From JBOGUF01 sp050696075 (lineage in GTDB: Bacteria; Chloroflexota; Chloroflexia; Thermomicrobiales; UBA6265): DNA of 64,000 bases. The translations under genes and the position numbers were made by a program. The stretch is from positions 62,001-126,000 of the forward strand of contig JBOGUF010000216.1 of the NCBI GenBank assembly GCA_050696075.1, read 5' to 3'. Numbering within the stretch: position 1 is the first letter of the stretch; each line of letters opens with the position of its first letter. Positions 32,071-40,816 of the stretch are shown here, in pieces. The notes beneath the pieces are model-generated. The model saw only the letters and a program-made list of their open reading frames with translations. It was not told the DNA's origin and ran no database searches.

Positions 32071-33738
32071 TCAGTCTTCGGACATAGCCGCCGCAAGCAT
32101 CTCCCGCCCAATTGTGACGGACTGCGCCGTGCCGACGCCGCCGTGCTCCAAAACGACGGCTACCGCGTACTTGGGTTCCGAGTCACCAATGAAGCCGATG
32201 AACCACGAATGCGGTTCGTCCTGGCTCGTTTCGGCGGTGCCTGTCTTGCCACCGACGACAAAGCCGGGCACGGCAGCACCGCCGACGGAACCATTCACGA
32301 CGGCGTTCACCATCATACCCTCGACCTGATCCGCGCTTTCGGCCGAGATGGGTCGATTCCAGACTTCGGGGTCATGTTGCTCATGCGTTTCCCCATCTGG
32401 ATCTGTGACCCGTTCGACGATGTACGGCTCCATCAACGTGCCTGCATTGGCAACGGCGCCAACGACCATCGCCATCAAGAGGGGCGCCACCTGGAGCTGA
32501 CCTTGCCCAAATGCAGTGTCTGCCAGCGCCGGACTGGATTCGAGGAAGTCGTCCGAGGAAGCGACACGGCTGGTTGCAACTGGCAACTCAAACGGGACGT
32601 TCTTGTCAAAGCCGAAGCGCCGCGCATAGTCGCGCAGTCTGTCCGCCCCGAGGTCGAGGCCGACTTGCGCCAAGACGACGTTGAGCGAGAAGGCGATGCC
32701 GTCGGCGAGGGTCCATTCATCGATCGAATCGTCGGGCCGATTCGGTTCGACGATGATGTGCCCGTCGACGTTGAGCGATCCGTCGTCGCGGTACACGGTG
32801 TCCGGCCCAGCATGGCCTACATCGACCGCTGCTGCCGCGGTTACCACCTTGAAGGTCGAGCCCGGCGTAAAGAGCCCCTGTGTGGCGCGGAGTAGGAGCG
32901 GTCGCGACGGGTCGTCCGTCAAAATTGCCCAGTAGGCTTCGGCCGCGTCGCGGTCGCCCTCGGTGAGCACGTCGAGTTGGTTTGGGTCGTAGTTCGGGTT
33001 GCTGGCCAAGGTGATCACCGCGCCGGTCTGCACGTTGATGACGACGACGGCGCCGGGGCGGCCGGCGAGCAAATTGTGGGCGAGTTCTTGAAGGGTTGCG
33101 TCGAGCGTGAGGACGAGGTCGTTGCCCTCCGCTTCCCGGCCGAGTAGGTCGTCGAGCGTTTCTTCAATCGGGTTGCCGCCAGCAGCGCCCCGAAGTTCGT
33201 CGTCGTGGCTTGCTTCGAGACCGGACTTGCCATAGAGCAGCGGCGAGTAATACCCGGCGACATAGGCGGTCGCGGGATTGGGGTAGATTCGTTCGATGGA
33301 ACCGACTGCCGAGTTGGACTCGGCGATGACCTCACCGTCGCGGTCGAGAATGGCGCCGCGGCTGCTCGTGAGGTCCGCGCGCACCAAGCGCGGATTGCCG
33401 AGCGTCTCGTCGGACGCTTCATCGCGACCAATGCGATGGGTGATGTCGTCGCTGCTGAAGACCTGAACGCGCGCGAGTTGCAGGGTGAGGAGCGCAAAGA
33501 TCGTGGTGAGAACGAAGGCGGCGTTGACAATCCCGCGGCTCGTCGCCGACGCGGGTTTCGGTAAATGAGGCAGCGTTCCGACGACGAACAAGAGCCACGC
33601 GGCGCTCAAGAGCGCGATCCATTCGCCGTCGCTGAGGCTGTCCCACGCATAGATCGCGAATCCCGTCACCGCGGCAAAGCCGAGCATCGACAACGCGGAA
33701 ACAACGCGACTGAAAACCGTGTCTTGCTGGTCCATCAC
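32071..33738 (-). CDS. Class B penicillin-binding protein (PbpA/FtsI type transpeptidase)
   Basis: Crosslinks peptidoglycan outside the membrane. The 555 residues have two or three N-terminal TM helices (about 15-32, 40-58 and 69-90), a dimerisation-type domain, and the transpeptidase triad: Ser294-x-x-Lys297 ('GSTFKV'), Ser351-x-Asn353 ('SLN') and Lys498-Thr-Gly ('GGKTGTAE'). Its ATG overlaps the stop of an FtsW/RodA gene by four bases, the classical pair of a SEDS polymerase and its PBP partner. The extra TM helices beyond the usual one are notable. Whether it serves division or elongation is not clear. Confidence 0.9.
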   Translation of the reverse strand: MMDQQDTVFSRVVSALSMLGFAAVTGFAIYAWDSLSDGEWIALLSAAWLLFVVGTLPHLPKPASATSRGIVNAAFVLTTIFALLTLQLARVQVFSSDDITHRIGRDEASDETLGNPRLVRADLTSSRGAILDRDGEVIAESNSAVGSIERIYPNPATAYVAGYYSPLLYGKSGLEASHDDELRGAAGGNPIEETLDDLLGREAEGNDLVLTLDATLQELAHNLLAGRPGAVVVINVQTGAVITLASNPNYDPNQLDVLTEGDRDAAEAYWAILTDDPSRPLLLRATQGLFTPGSTFKVVTAAAAVDVGHAGPDTVYRDDGSLNVDGHIIVEPNRPDDSIDEWTLADGIAFSLNVVLAQVGLDLGADRLRDYARRFGFDKNVPFELPVATSRVASSDDFLESSPALADTAFGQGQLQVAPLLMAMVVGAVANAGTLMEPYIVERVTDPDGETHEQHDPEVWNRPISAESADQVEGMMVNAVVNGSVGGAAVPGFVVGGKTGTAETSQDEPHSWFIGFIGDSEPKYAVAVVLEHGGVGTAQSVTIGREMLAAAMSED

Positions 33739-35054
33739 CGTCCATTCCCTTTAGGTGCGGCGGAACTGGCGAGCAAAAGGCCGACGAGGAGGAAGTTGGT
33801 CAAGAGCGAGCTGCCTCCGTAAGAGATGAAGGGGAGCGTGATGCCAGTCAAGGGGATGATCCGCAGCACGCCGCCCAGGATGATCAGCGTTTGCACGCCG
33901 AGCGTCGTCGCCAGCCCGACCGCCAGAAGGCGTGCGAATCCGTCTCCGGCGACCAGGCCGATCATGAAGCCACGCATGACGAGCAGGAACGTGATGACAA
34001 TCACGGCCATGGCGCCGAGCAGACCCAACTCTTCCGCGATGGCGGAGAAAACAAAGTCGGTGTGGACCTCTGGGATGTACCAGGGTTGGCCGCGCCCGAG
34101 TCCGGACCCAAGGACACCCCCACTGGCGATCGCATACTCGGACTGGATCTGTTGCAAGCCGCCGACGAGCGGGTCCTGCCACGGGTCGAGCCAATTTTGG
34201 ACCCGAACGCCGATGCGGTCGAAGAGTTGATAGGCGAGGACCGAGCCGGCGGCAAACGCCACGAGGCCGACCACGACGTAGACGACGCGGTTGCTGGCGA
34301 CGTAGAGCATCGCCATGAAGATGCCGAAAAAGAGCAAGGCCGAGCCGAGATCATTCTGGACCACGAGCACCATCAGCGAGGCGACCCACATCAACGCCAT
34401 CGGCAAGAGATAAGGAATCGGCGGCAAGCGGAGGAAGCCGAGTCGCCAGGTCGAGCCGATCAGATCACGCTTTTCGTCGAGGTAACCGGCCAGAAAGACG
34501 ACCAGCGAGATCTTGGCAAGCTCGGAGGGCTGCGCTTGAATCGGGCCGACCTGAATCCAGAGTCGAGCGCCGTTGATCTCTTCGCCGAAGATGAACGTGG
34601 CGACCATGATCCCGAGGCTGAGCAGCAGCGCCGTATATTTGTAGCGGCGCAAGAGATCGAGATGTCGGCGAAAGAAGACCGCCGATGCCCAAAGGATCGC
34701 GAATCCGCCGAAGAGGAAAAGGACGTGCTTGTCCGGCAACGTGGCATAGCCCGGTCCTCGTTCTTCGAGGGCAGGACGCAGGCGCTGAATCATCAGCAGT
34801 CCGAGGCCGGAGAGCATGGCCGTCAGCGGCACGAGCACCTGGTCGCCCTTGACGCCAAACAGGCTCAAAGCGACGCTGGTCGCGGCAACGACGCCAATGA
34901 ACATCAGGCTGACGCGCAACTCGCCCCACGACCATTCAAGCCGTCCGCGCGGGACGAGCAGGATGGTCAGGAGACCGACGACGGTAATCAACGACGGGAG
35001 GAGGAGGAGTTCAATCTCCGTCGCGCGTGGCACAGGGCGGGTAAAGGCGCGCAC
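33735..35054 (-). CDS. FtsW/RodA/SpoVE (SEDS) family peptidoglycan glycosyltransferase
   Basis: A 439-residue polytopic membrane protein that polymerises lipid II with its PBP partner. SEDS signature: 'NGARLWIQVGPIQAQPSELA' and 'QNDLGSALLFFGIFMAML', then 'WQDPLVGGLQQIQSEYAIAS', 'SGLGRGQPWYIPEVHTDFVF', 'AEELGLLGA' and the C-terminal 'PLTGITLPFISYGGSSLLTN'. About ten helices. GTG at 35054 begins two bases after the mtnP stop, so the genes are contiguous. The long N-terminal part (about 100 residues before the conserved core) is unusual. No FtsZ cluster is nearby, so RodA-like function is as likely as FtsW. Confidence 0.92.
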   Translation of the reverse strand: MRAFTRPVPRATEIELLLLPSLITVVGLLTILLVPRGRLEWSWGELRVSLMFIGVVAATSVALSLFGVKGDQVLVPLTAMLSGLGLLMIQRLRPALEERGPGYATLPDKHVLFLFGGFAILWASAVFFRRHLDLLRRYKYTALLLSLGIMVATFIFGEEINGARLWIQVGPIQAQPSELAKISLVVFLAGYLDEKRDLIGSTWRLGFLRLPPIPYLLPMALMWVASLMVLVVQNDLGSALLFFGIFMAMLYVASNRVVYVVVGLVAFAAGSVLAYQLFDRIGVRVQNWLDPWQDPLVGGLQQIQSEYAIASGGVLGSGLGRGQPWYIPEVHTDFVFSAIAEELGLLGAMAVIVITFLLVMRGFMIGLVAGDGFARLLAVGLATTLGVQTLIILGGVLRIIPLTGITLPFISYGGSSLLTNFLLVGLLLASSAAPKGNGR

Positions 35055-35056
35055 GG

Positions 35057-35920
35057 TTAGGCGCCGATTCCCAAGTAGCGGTCCGCGACGACACCGAGTC
35101 GTTGCCTCGTCGCGGCGGATATCTGCCCAGGCCCGGTGATGATGGCGTCTTTGAGGGCAACCCCACAGGTGCAATTGCGATCGGGCAGACCAGCCTTGGC
35201 GACAGCGTGAACGATGCCGCGACCTGCCTCGGTGTTGGCGATCAAATTGGCAATCACCAATTCGACCGTGACCGCGGCTTCGCTCTCATGCCAGACATCG
35301 TAGTCGGTGACCATTGCGAGGGTGGCATAACAGATCTCGGCTTCACGAACCAGTCGGGCCTCTGGCATCGCGGTCATGCCGATGACTGAGGCGCCCCAGC
35401 TTCGGTAGAGGTTCGATTCGGCGCGGGTCGAGAACTGCGGACCTTCGATGCAGACATAGATTCCACCGTCGACGACCGTATAGCCGGCGGCCGAAGCCGC
35501 GAATTGGACCGAACCGCGGAAGACGTCACAGAAGGGATCGGCGATCCCGACGTGGGCCACGACGCCGTCGCCAAAGAAGCTTCGCTCACGGGAGACCGTG
35601 CGGTCGATGATCTGGTCGGGCAAGAGGATGGTCAGGGGCGGCAACTCTTCCTTGAGCGAGCCGACGGCGCTGACACTGAGCAGATGGGTAACGCCAAGTT
35701 CTTTCAGTGCATAGACGTTCGCACGGTAGGGCAACTCGGTTGGAGTGAGACGATGCCCAGCGCCGTGGCGAGGAAGGAAGACGACCTCGACGTTGGCAAG
35801 TCGGCCGATCGTCAGTTTGTCGCTCGGCTTGCCAAACGGCGTCTCCACGGCGAGTTGATCCGACGCCTCGAGCTCTGGCAAGTTGTCGAGCCCGCTGCCG
35901 CCGATGACGCCCAGTTTCAT
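35057..35920 (-). CDS. mtnP: S-methyl-5'-thioadenosine phosphorylase
   Basis: Cleaves MTA to adenine and methylthioribose-1-phosphate in methionine salvage. The 287 residues are a PNP-family class 2 enzyme: 'MKLGVIGGSGLDNLPELE', 'VVFLPRHGAGHRLTPTELPY', 'LLSVSAVGSLKEELPP', 'YVCIEGPQFSTRAESNLYRS', and the specificity stretch 'VIGMTAMPEARLVREAEICY' with 'TDYDVWHESEAAVTVELVI'. AAGGAGG lies about 8 bases upstream of the ATG. Its partners in the salvage pathway are not here, though metK and ahcY are at the other end of the window. 6-oxopurine phosphorylase activity cannot be excluded. Confidence 0.92.
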   Translation of the reverse strand: MKLGVIGGSGLDNLPELEASDQLAVETPFGKPSDKLTIGRLANVEVVFLPRHGAGHRLTPTELPYRANVYALKELGVTHLLSVSAVGSLKEELPPLTILLPDQIIDRTVSRERSFFGDGVVAHVGIADPFCDVFRGSVQFAASAAGYTVVDGGIYVCIEGPQFSTRAESNLYRSWGASVIGMTAMPEARLVREAEICYATLAMVTDYDVWHESEAAVTVELVIANLIANTEAGRGIVHAVAKAGLPDRNCTCGVALKDAIITGPGQISAATRQRLGVVADRYLGIGA

Positions 35921-35999
35921 TCACGCATCCTCCTTGTCTGATCCGTCCTCCGCCAATCTTAGCCCGCGGGCGACAGACGCGGCGAGGCGCGGGCGAGTC

Positions 36000-36029
36000 T
36001 TGGGACCGCTTCCAGGCGCGTGGTATACT
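36000..36029 (+). promoter_or_regulatory. Promoter for rpsO-pnp
   Basis: TTGGGA (36000-36005), an 18-base spacer ending in TGG, then TATACT (36024-36029): an extended -10. Start near 36036, leader of about 70 bases before the rpsO ATG. Confidence 0.65.
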
Positions 36030-36107
36030 CTGTCCGATTTTGTTCGGTTTCTGGCGCTTTCGTGCGAGAGGCAGCGGAGCGCCGGAGTGAGGAGGCCCGG
36101 CCCAAAA

Positions 36108-36377
36108 ATGGCGTTGCAAAAGGCACACAAAGACGAGATTATCGGGGGCTTCCGAGTCCACGAGACGGACACTGGATCACCGGAAGTGCAGATTGCCCTA
36201 TTGACCGAACGGATCAATGGGCTGACCGATCACCTCCGCGAGCACAAGCATGACCACCACTCGCGGCGCGGACTATTGAAGTTGGTCGGCCGGCGCCGGC
36301 GCCTGCTGGCGTACCTGAGCGAGAAGGACGTCGAGCGCTACCGCGCGACGATCACGCGCCTCGGGCTGCGGAAGTAA
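36108..36377 (+). CDS. rpsO: 30S ribosomal protein S15
   Basis: An 89-residue primary 16S rRNA binder: 'EIIGGFRVHETDTGSPEVQI', 'LTERINGLTDHLREHKHDHH', 'SRRGLLKLVGRRRRLLAYL' and 'YRATITRLGLRK'. ATG at 36108; GTGAGGAGG at 36087-36095 is rather far (12 bases). In many bacteria S15 represses its own translation via a leader structure. rpsO-pnp order as in E. coli. The gene is separated from the truB-ribF block it often adjoins. Confidence 0.97.
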   Translation: MALQKAHKDEIIGGFRVHETDTGSPEVQIALLTERINGLTDHLREHKHDHHSRRGLLKLVGRRRRLLAYLSEKDVERYRATITRLGLRK

Positions 36378-36472
36378 CCGTCGACAAAGCGAGACCACGA
36401 CTGAACGGCTGTCAACGACGAACTCGAGCAACAGAGACACGGACAAGCCGGGCAAACGCGGACCGCATGCCG

Positions 36473-36507
36473 GCCCAGGGCCACGCGCCCTGGGCTTTCG
36501 GCGTTTC
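36473..36507 (+). terminator. Hairpin between rpsO and pnp
   Basis: GCCCAGGGC (36473-36481) pairs perfectly with GCCCTGGGC (36487-36495), loop CACGC, then TTTCGGCGTTTC. It could act as a partial terminator, letting rpsO be made in excess of pnp, or as a 3'-end protector of rpsO mRNA. Confidence 0.6.
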
Positions 36508-36577
36508 GGCGCAAATGAATTTGCTTGAAAGGAGGTCAGCGAGAGGACGGAATCGTTAGCTCGGCGGCCGTCGGGGG

Positions 36578-36644
36578 ATGAGTGAGGAATTGGAGCGTGC
36601 CGGGGTAGGCGCCAGGCACGTGCCGGCACGCTCCAGTCCCTCAT
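36578..36644 (+). promoter_or_regulatory. Long stem-loop in the pnp leader
   Basis: TGGAGCGTGCCGG (36591-36603) pairs perfectly with CCGGCACGCTCCA (36623-36635). Outer bases GAGG/CCTC and ATGAG/CTCAT extend it, and an internal GGCACGTGCC palindrome lies in the loop. It ends about 95 bases before the pnp start. In E. coli an RNase III-cut stem in this same place drives PNPase self-regulation; the equivalence is inferred from position and shape. The 36378-36738 gap holds only this, the hairpin at 36473 and a lone ribosome-site-like AAAGGAGGT at 36528-36536. Confidence 0.6.
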
Positions 36645-36738
36645 TTCTCCCCAGGCCGCCGGCCTCGAAGGAGCGGTTGGACGGTGCGAAGGTCGCGCTG
36701 TTTCAGACCGGCAGATCTCACTAGGAGGAACACGCAAC

Positions 36739-39054
36739 ATGGCAGTAGATGCTGCACGACGAGTGAGTACGGTCTCGCTCGAACTCGGTGGGCGCACTCT
36801 GACCCTCGAAACGGGTTTGCTCGCCGAACTGGCGCATGGCGCCGTCGTCGTCAGGTATGGCGAGACGATGATTCTGGCGACGGTGGTTGGCGAAAAAGAG
36901 CCCCGTGAGCACATGGACTTCTTTCCCCTCACGGTGGACTACGAAGAGAAAATGTACGCCGCGGGGAAGATTCCCGGTGGATTTATTAAGCGCGAAGGGC
37001 GGCCGACTGAAGCGGCGATTCTCGCCGCGCGACTGACCGACCGCCCACTTCGCCCGCTCTTCCCAAAGGGCTATCGCGCCGAAGTCCAGGTGATCAACAC
37101 CGTGATTTCGGCGGATCAGGAAAACGATCCGGATATCCTCTCGATCATCGGCGCTTCGGCAGCGCTCACCCTTTCGCCAATTCCCTTCGAGGGGCCGGTC
37201 GGCGCGGTGCGCGTTGGCCTAATCGACGGCGAGATCGTGATCAATCCGGCTGTTTCGATCCAGGCTGAAAGCACGCTCGACATGGTGGTCGCCGGTACCG
37301 CAGACGCGATCATGATGGTCGAAGGCGAATCTGCAGAAGTTTCGGAAGAGACGCTGCTCGAGGCAATCGTGCGCGCGCATGATGAGATCAAGCGCATCAC
37401 GGCGATCCAGAGGGAGCTGGGGGAACAGGCGGGCAACGAGAAGTGGGAGTTCCAGGCGCCCGCGCGCGACGAGGAACTCTTCGATGCGCTGCGCTCGATC
37501 GTCGGTGAGCGCTTGAGCGACGCCGTCAACAACCCCGACAAAGTGCTCCGGCTCGAGGGCACGGACGAGTTGAAGCGCGACGTCGTTGGTCAACTTTCCG
37601 CCGCCCAGGAGGGCGACGAACCCCAGTTCGCTTCGAAGGCGGTTGGCGATGCCTTTGAATCGCTGCTGAAGGAGGCAGTCCGCGGCAGCATCTTGCGGGA
37701 CGGCACACGGCCTGACGGTCGTCGTCCGGACGAGATTCGGCCCATCTGGAGTCAGGTTGGATATTTGCCGCGTGCGCACGGTTCGGCCATCTTCACTCGT
37801 GGGCAGACGCAGGTCTTGACCACTGTGACGTTGGGTTCGACGGCGGAAGAGCAACGACTCGACTCGATCGGCCCTGAGGGGAGCAAGCGGTATATCCATC
37901 ACTATAACTTCCCGCCGTTCAGCGTTGGCGAAGTGCGGCGACTGCGTGGGGCGAGCCGGCGCGATATCGGTCACGGCGCCCTTGCCGAGCGCGCGCTTCT
38001 GGCAATGATTCCGAGCGAGGACGACTTTCCCTACACACTCCGGCTTGTATCGGAGGTCGTGAGTTCCAATGGGTCGACTTCGATGGCCAGCGTCTGTGGG
38101 AGCACATTGGCGCTGATGGACGCCGGCGTGCCGATTGCGTCCCCGGTGGCCGGCGTCGCGATGGGTCTGGTCACCGATAGCGAGTCGGACCGCTTTACCG
38201 TCCTGACCGACATCCAGGGGATCGAGGATGCCCTCGGCGACATGGACTTCAAGGTCGCGGGGACGACGAACGGAGTCACCGCGATCCAGATGGACATCAA
38301 GGTCAAGGGGATCACGCCGGAAGTGATGCGCCAGGCGTTGCAGCAGGCGCACGCCGGACGGCAGTTCATCCTCGGCAAGATGCTCGAAACGATCGCCCAA
38401 CCGCGCGAAAGTCTCTCGCAGTACGCGCCACGGGTGATAAGGATCAAGATCAACCCAGAGAAGATCGGCGCGGTCATCGGGCCGGGCGGCAAGATGATCC
38501 GGTCGATCCAGGAAGAGACTACGACCAAGATCGATATCGAAGATGACGGCTCGGTTTCGATCAGCTCGACCGACCCGAAGGGCGCCGACGAAGCGGTGCG
38601 CCGCATCCAGCAGCTCACGCAAGAGATCAAGATCGAACGTGGCGATATCTACACGGGAAAGATCGTCAGCATCATGCCCTATGGCGCCTTCGTCGAGCTG
38701 GTGCCTGGCAAAGATGGATTAGCCCACATCTCTGAGCTGTCGGACGACCCGGCGGTCCGATTGAACCGGGTCGAGGACTTGTTCAACGTCGGCGACGAGA
38801 TCACCGTGATGGTGATAGAGGTGGCGCCGAACGGCAAGGTGAGCCTATCCCGGCGGGCGGCCTTGACTGGCGAGTTGCCGGAACAGCGACCGGAGCGCGG
38901 TCCGCGGCGCGACAGTGATCGTGGACCGCGTCGCGACGACCGGCCGCGCGGCGGCGACCGAGAGCGTGGAGGTTTCGGCGATCGTGGGCGAGACGGTTTC
39001 GGCAGCCGACCCGGCGATAGCCGTCCGCGCCCACCTCGCGAGCCGCAATCGTAA
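36739..39054 (+). CDS. pnp: Polyribonucleotide nucleotidyltransferase (PNPase)
   Basis: 3'-5' phosphorolytic exoribonuclease of RNA decay. The 771 residues contain two RNase PH domains (first: 'EKMYAAGKIPGGFIKREGRP'; second: 'THGQTQVLT'-type segment 'ARGSAIFTRGQTQVLTT'-like at residue about 350), the linker alpha-helical domain, a KH domain ('INPEKIGAVIGPGGKMIRSI') and an S1 domain ('YTGKIVSIMPYGAFVELVPG'). A tail of about 55 residues is rich in Arg, Gly and Asp ('GPRRDSDRGPRRDDRPRGGD'). AGGAGG-like AGGAGG lies before ATG 36739 (CTAGGAGGAACACGC). A 360-base leader precedes it. Confidence 0.96.
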   Translation: MAVDAARRVSTVSLELGGRTLTLETGLLAELAHGAVVVRYGETMILATVVGEKEPREHMDFFPLTVDYEEKMYAAGKIPGGFIKREGRPTEAAILAARLTDRPLRPLFPKGYRAEVQVINTVISADQENDPDILSIIGASAALTLSPIPFEGPVGAVRVGLIDGEIVINPAVSIQAESTLDMVVAGTADAIMMVEGESAEVSEETLLEAIVRAHDEIKRITAIQRELGEQAGNEKWEFQAPARDEELFDALRSIVGERLSDAVNNPDKVLRLEGTDELKRDVVGQLSAAQEGDEPQFASKAVGDAFESLLKEAVRGSILRDGTRPDGRRPDEIRPIWSQVGYLPRAHGSAIFTRGQTQVLTTVTLGSTAEEQRLDSIGPEGSKRYIHHYNFPPFSVGEVRRLRGASRRDIGHGALAERALLAMIPSEDDFPYTLRLVSEVVSSNGSTSMASVCGSTLALMDAGVPIASPVAGVAMGLVTDSESDRFTVLTDIQGIEDALGDMDFKVAGTTNGVTAIQMDIKVKGITPEVMRQALQQAHAGRQFILGKMLETIAQPRESLSQYAPRVIRIKINPEKIGAVIGPGGKMIRSIQEETTTKIDIEDDGSVSISSTDPKGADEAVRRIQQLTQEIKIERGDIYTGKIVSIMPYGAFVELVPGKDGLAHISELSDDPAVRLNRVEDLFNVGDEITVMVIEVAPNGKVSLSRRAALTGELPEQRPERGPRRDSDRGPRRDDRPRGGDRERGGFGDRGRDGFGSRPGDSRPRPPREPQS

Positions 39055-39058
39055 CGAG

Positions 39059-39186
39059 CCGTCAGCCGTCAGCCATCAGCCATAAGCATGGCCCGCTCAT
39101 AGCGGTTCCCACTCTCTCGCGCGCATCGGGAGAGGGGGTCAGGGGGCGAGGGTTGCTGACGGCTGACGGCTGACGGCTGACGGCTA
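39059..39186. repeat. Tandem heptamer repeats GTCAGCC / GGCTGAC in inverted orientation
   Basis: Two to three copies of GTCAGCC-like units after the pnp stop (39059-39081) face four to five copies of GGCTGAC (39155-39185). The arms can pair into a long stem. Between them lies an internal inverted part (CTCTCTCGCGCG... with GGGAGAGGGGG). The right arm runs up to the stop codon of the convergent Zn-ribbon gene. Related heptamers recur between rpoB and rpoC. Confidence 0.75.
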
Positions 39187-39621
39187 CTCGGCCACTTGGG
39201 TCTGTTCCTCGGCGACGCGGGTCTCGATGTCGTGCCACCAGTCTTCGCCGATGGTGTTGATATAGACGAAGAATATGCAGCAACAAAGCAGGATAGCGGC
39301 GATAAAGCCGATGACGATCCAGAGCCACGTGCGGCGACGTTTCGGCTCTGGCAGTGGTCCGGGATCAGACATCTTCCAATTCGGGTCCGTGGGAGGAAGC
39401 TCCGTGGGCAGCCGTGGCCGGTCCTGCCAACGGGGCGGCGGCTCATCGTCGGTGCTCGGAGGTGGCGGTGGCGGCGTCGGAGAACGGTCCGGTTGGGGAG
39501 CTGTTGGATCGGCCGGCGCGGTGTGCCTCGATGAGGTCAACGAGCTGAGGTCTGCTCCACACTCCAGGCAGAAGCGACTATTCGGCTCGTTGGCCGTCCC
39601 GCAGTTGGGACAGGTGATCAC
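39184..39621 (-). CDS. Zinc-ribbon membrane protein of unknown function
   Basis: A 145-residue protein. N-terminal zinc ribbon 'CPNCGTANEPNSRFCLECGA' (Cys4, Cys7, Cys18, Cys21), then a linker of about 60 residues rich in Pro, Thr and Asp, a basic 'PKRRRTW' stop, one TM helix ('LWIVIGFIAAILLCCCIFFV') and a short external tail. It looks like the zinc-ribbon-plus-TM proteins common in Gram-positives and Chloroflexi, whose role is unclear. Convergent with pnp. Start at ATG 39621. Confidence 0.75.
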   Translation of the reverse strand: MITCPNCGTANEPNSRFCLECGADLSSLTSSRHTAPADPTAPQPDRSPTPPPPPPSTDDEPPPRWQDRPRLPTELPPTDPNWKMSDPGPLPEPKRRRTWLWIVIGFIAAILLCCCIFFVYINTIGEDWWHDIETRVAEEQTQVAE

Positions 39622-39687
39622 AGGTTCCCTCCATCACATCCAAAACGAACGCCCCGACCGCTTGCCGGGCCTGTCTAGCCGCTCTCC

Positions 39688-40816
39688 TCATTTTGGTAGC
39701 CCTTCAGCAGAAGGTGATCTTACCGCGTTGAGACGCGGAATGGTGCGACGTTCAAGCACGACAACCGCGATCATCCCGATCAGCACGGCAAACCACAAGG
39801 TAGCGAACCGGATGATGAGCGTCGCGGCCACCGCCACCGTGCGGCTCATGGCCTCGTCGTCGACAAGCAACAGCAACATGCCGGCAACGCTCGCATCGGC
39901 GACGCCGATCCCGCCCGGTAACATCGACGCACCGCCGGCCAGAGTAGAAACGGCCAGGACAAAGGTCGCCGTGAGGAGCACGTGCCAGCCACTCTCCATT
40001 CCCAATCCGGTCAGCACAAGATAGAACGCCAGGCACTCGCCCATTCACGAGATGAGCCCGAGCCCAACCGCGCGCGTCAGTGGACGTGGATTGAACAAGA
40101 CGGAACACGCCCGGACGAACGCGATAGCGTGATCGACCATCGTCCCAACCACTTCCCAGTGTTCCACGCGCGCGAGGCATCGGGGACATGGGCGGATGGC
40201 TCCTTCCCGTGGCTCAGCAGTGTTCCACGCGCGCGAGGCATCGGGCAAGGAAGTCGGGTCGTTGGAGCGCGGCGAGCGCGAGAACGCAGAGAACGGCGAT
40301 AAAGGCGAGGAAGGGACGGCCGTAGGTGAAGGAACTCAAGCCCGCGGCCGCGAGGAGGAGAAGAGCGAAGGCGTCCGTAATCCGCTCGGCGGCGATAATG
40401 GCGCTGGTGCGATTGACCGCCACGCCGGTCAGTCGCCGCAGGTAGACTGACTTGATGAGTTCTCCAACCTTGCCGGGGGTGAGCGACATCGAGAAACCGG
40501 CGAGGAAGACGAGTAAGCTGGTTGTCGCTGGCAGGCGTGGGACGGAGAGGCAACGGAGATACATCTCCCACTTAACAAAGCGCCACCCGTAGTTCCAAAG
40601 CGTCAAGGCGACGATCGGCGGCGCCAGCCACCAGTTGAAGTGTCCGAGCGCGGAGGCGATGTCTCGCGCGTCTCCGATCAGCACGAGTGTGGTCAAGACA
40701 AACGCCGCGAGTATCGCGCCGGCGCCGATGCGCCGCGCGGTCACTCTCTCGGGCGCGGCCGCGGATTTCGGATCGGTTTGGGCGCGGTCAGCCGCCGAGC
40801 CGGGGGTCGAGGGCAT
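39688..40816 (-). pseudogene. Broken LPG-synthase/YbhN-type flippase-like membrane protein
   Basis: Two fragments of one gene. The N-terminal part (40816-40214, 'SLLVFLAGFSMSLTPGKVGE' and 'IIAAERITDAFALLLLAAAG') has the family signature, and the C-terminal part (40044-39688, 'STLAGGASMLPGGIGVADAS') continues it. They are out of frame. A 28-bp direct repeat with 61-base spacing (40157-40184 and 40218-40245) lies at the frame change, and a TGA at 40047-40045 interrupts the second frame ('LGLIS*MGEC'). Both faults must be repaired for a full protein of about 360 residues. The family transfers Lys to lipid or moves lipids; the role is unclear. The start may instead be GTG 40744. Confidence 0.75.
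40157..40245. repeat. 28-bp direct repeat, period 61, inside the broken flippase gene
   Basis: CAGTGTTCCACGCGCGCGAG plus GCATCGGG occurs at 40157-40184 and again at 40218-40245 without mismatch. The 33 bases between are not duplicated elsewhere nearby. A shift of 61 bases changes the reading frame by one. Confidence 0.9.

Noticed and set aside
33891..35060. 389-codon frame antisense to ftsW
   Set aside because: Very high Asp/Glu/Arg/Gln content typical of a shadow of a membrane protein gene; no ribosome site.
36089..36110. Alternative rpsO start at the GTG in GTGAGGAGG (36088)
   Set aside because: It is not in frame with S15, whose conserved N-terminus begins at ATG 36108.
37219..38622. 467-codon frame antisense to pnp
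   Set aside because: PNPase domains on the plus strand explain the region fully.
39059..39186. CRISPR array, considered for the tandem repeats
   Set aside because: Unit size is 7 bases with no spacers of regular length and no cas genes near.
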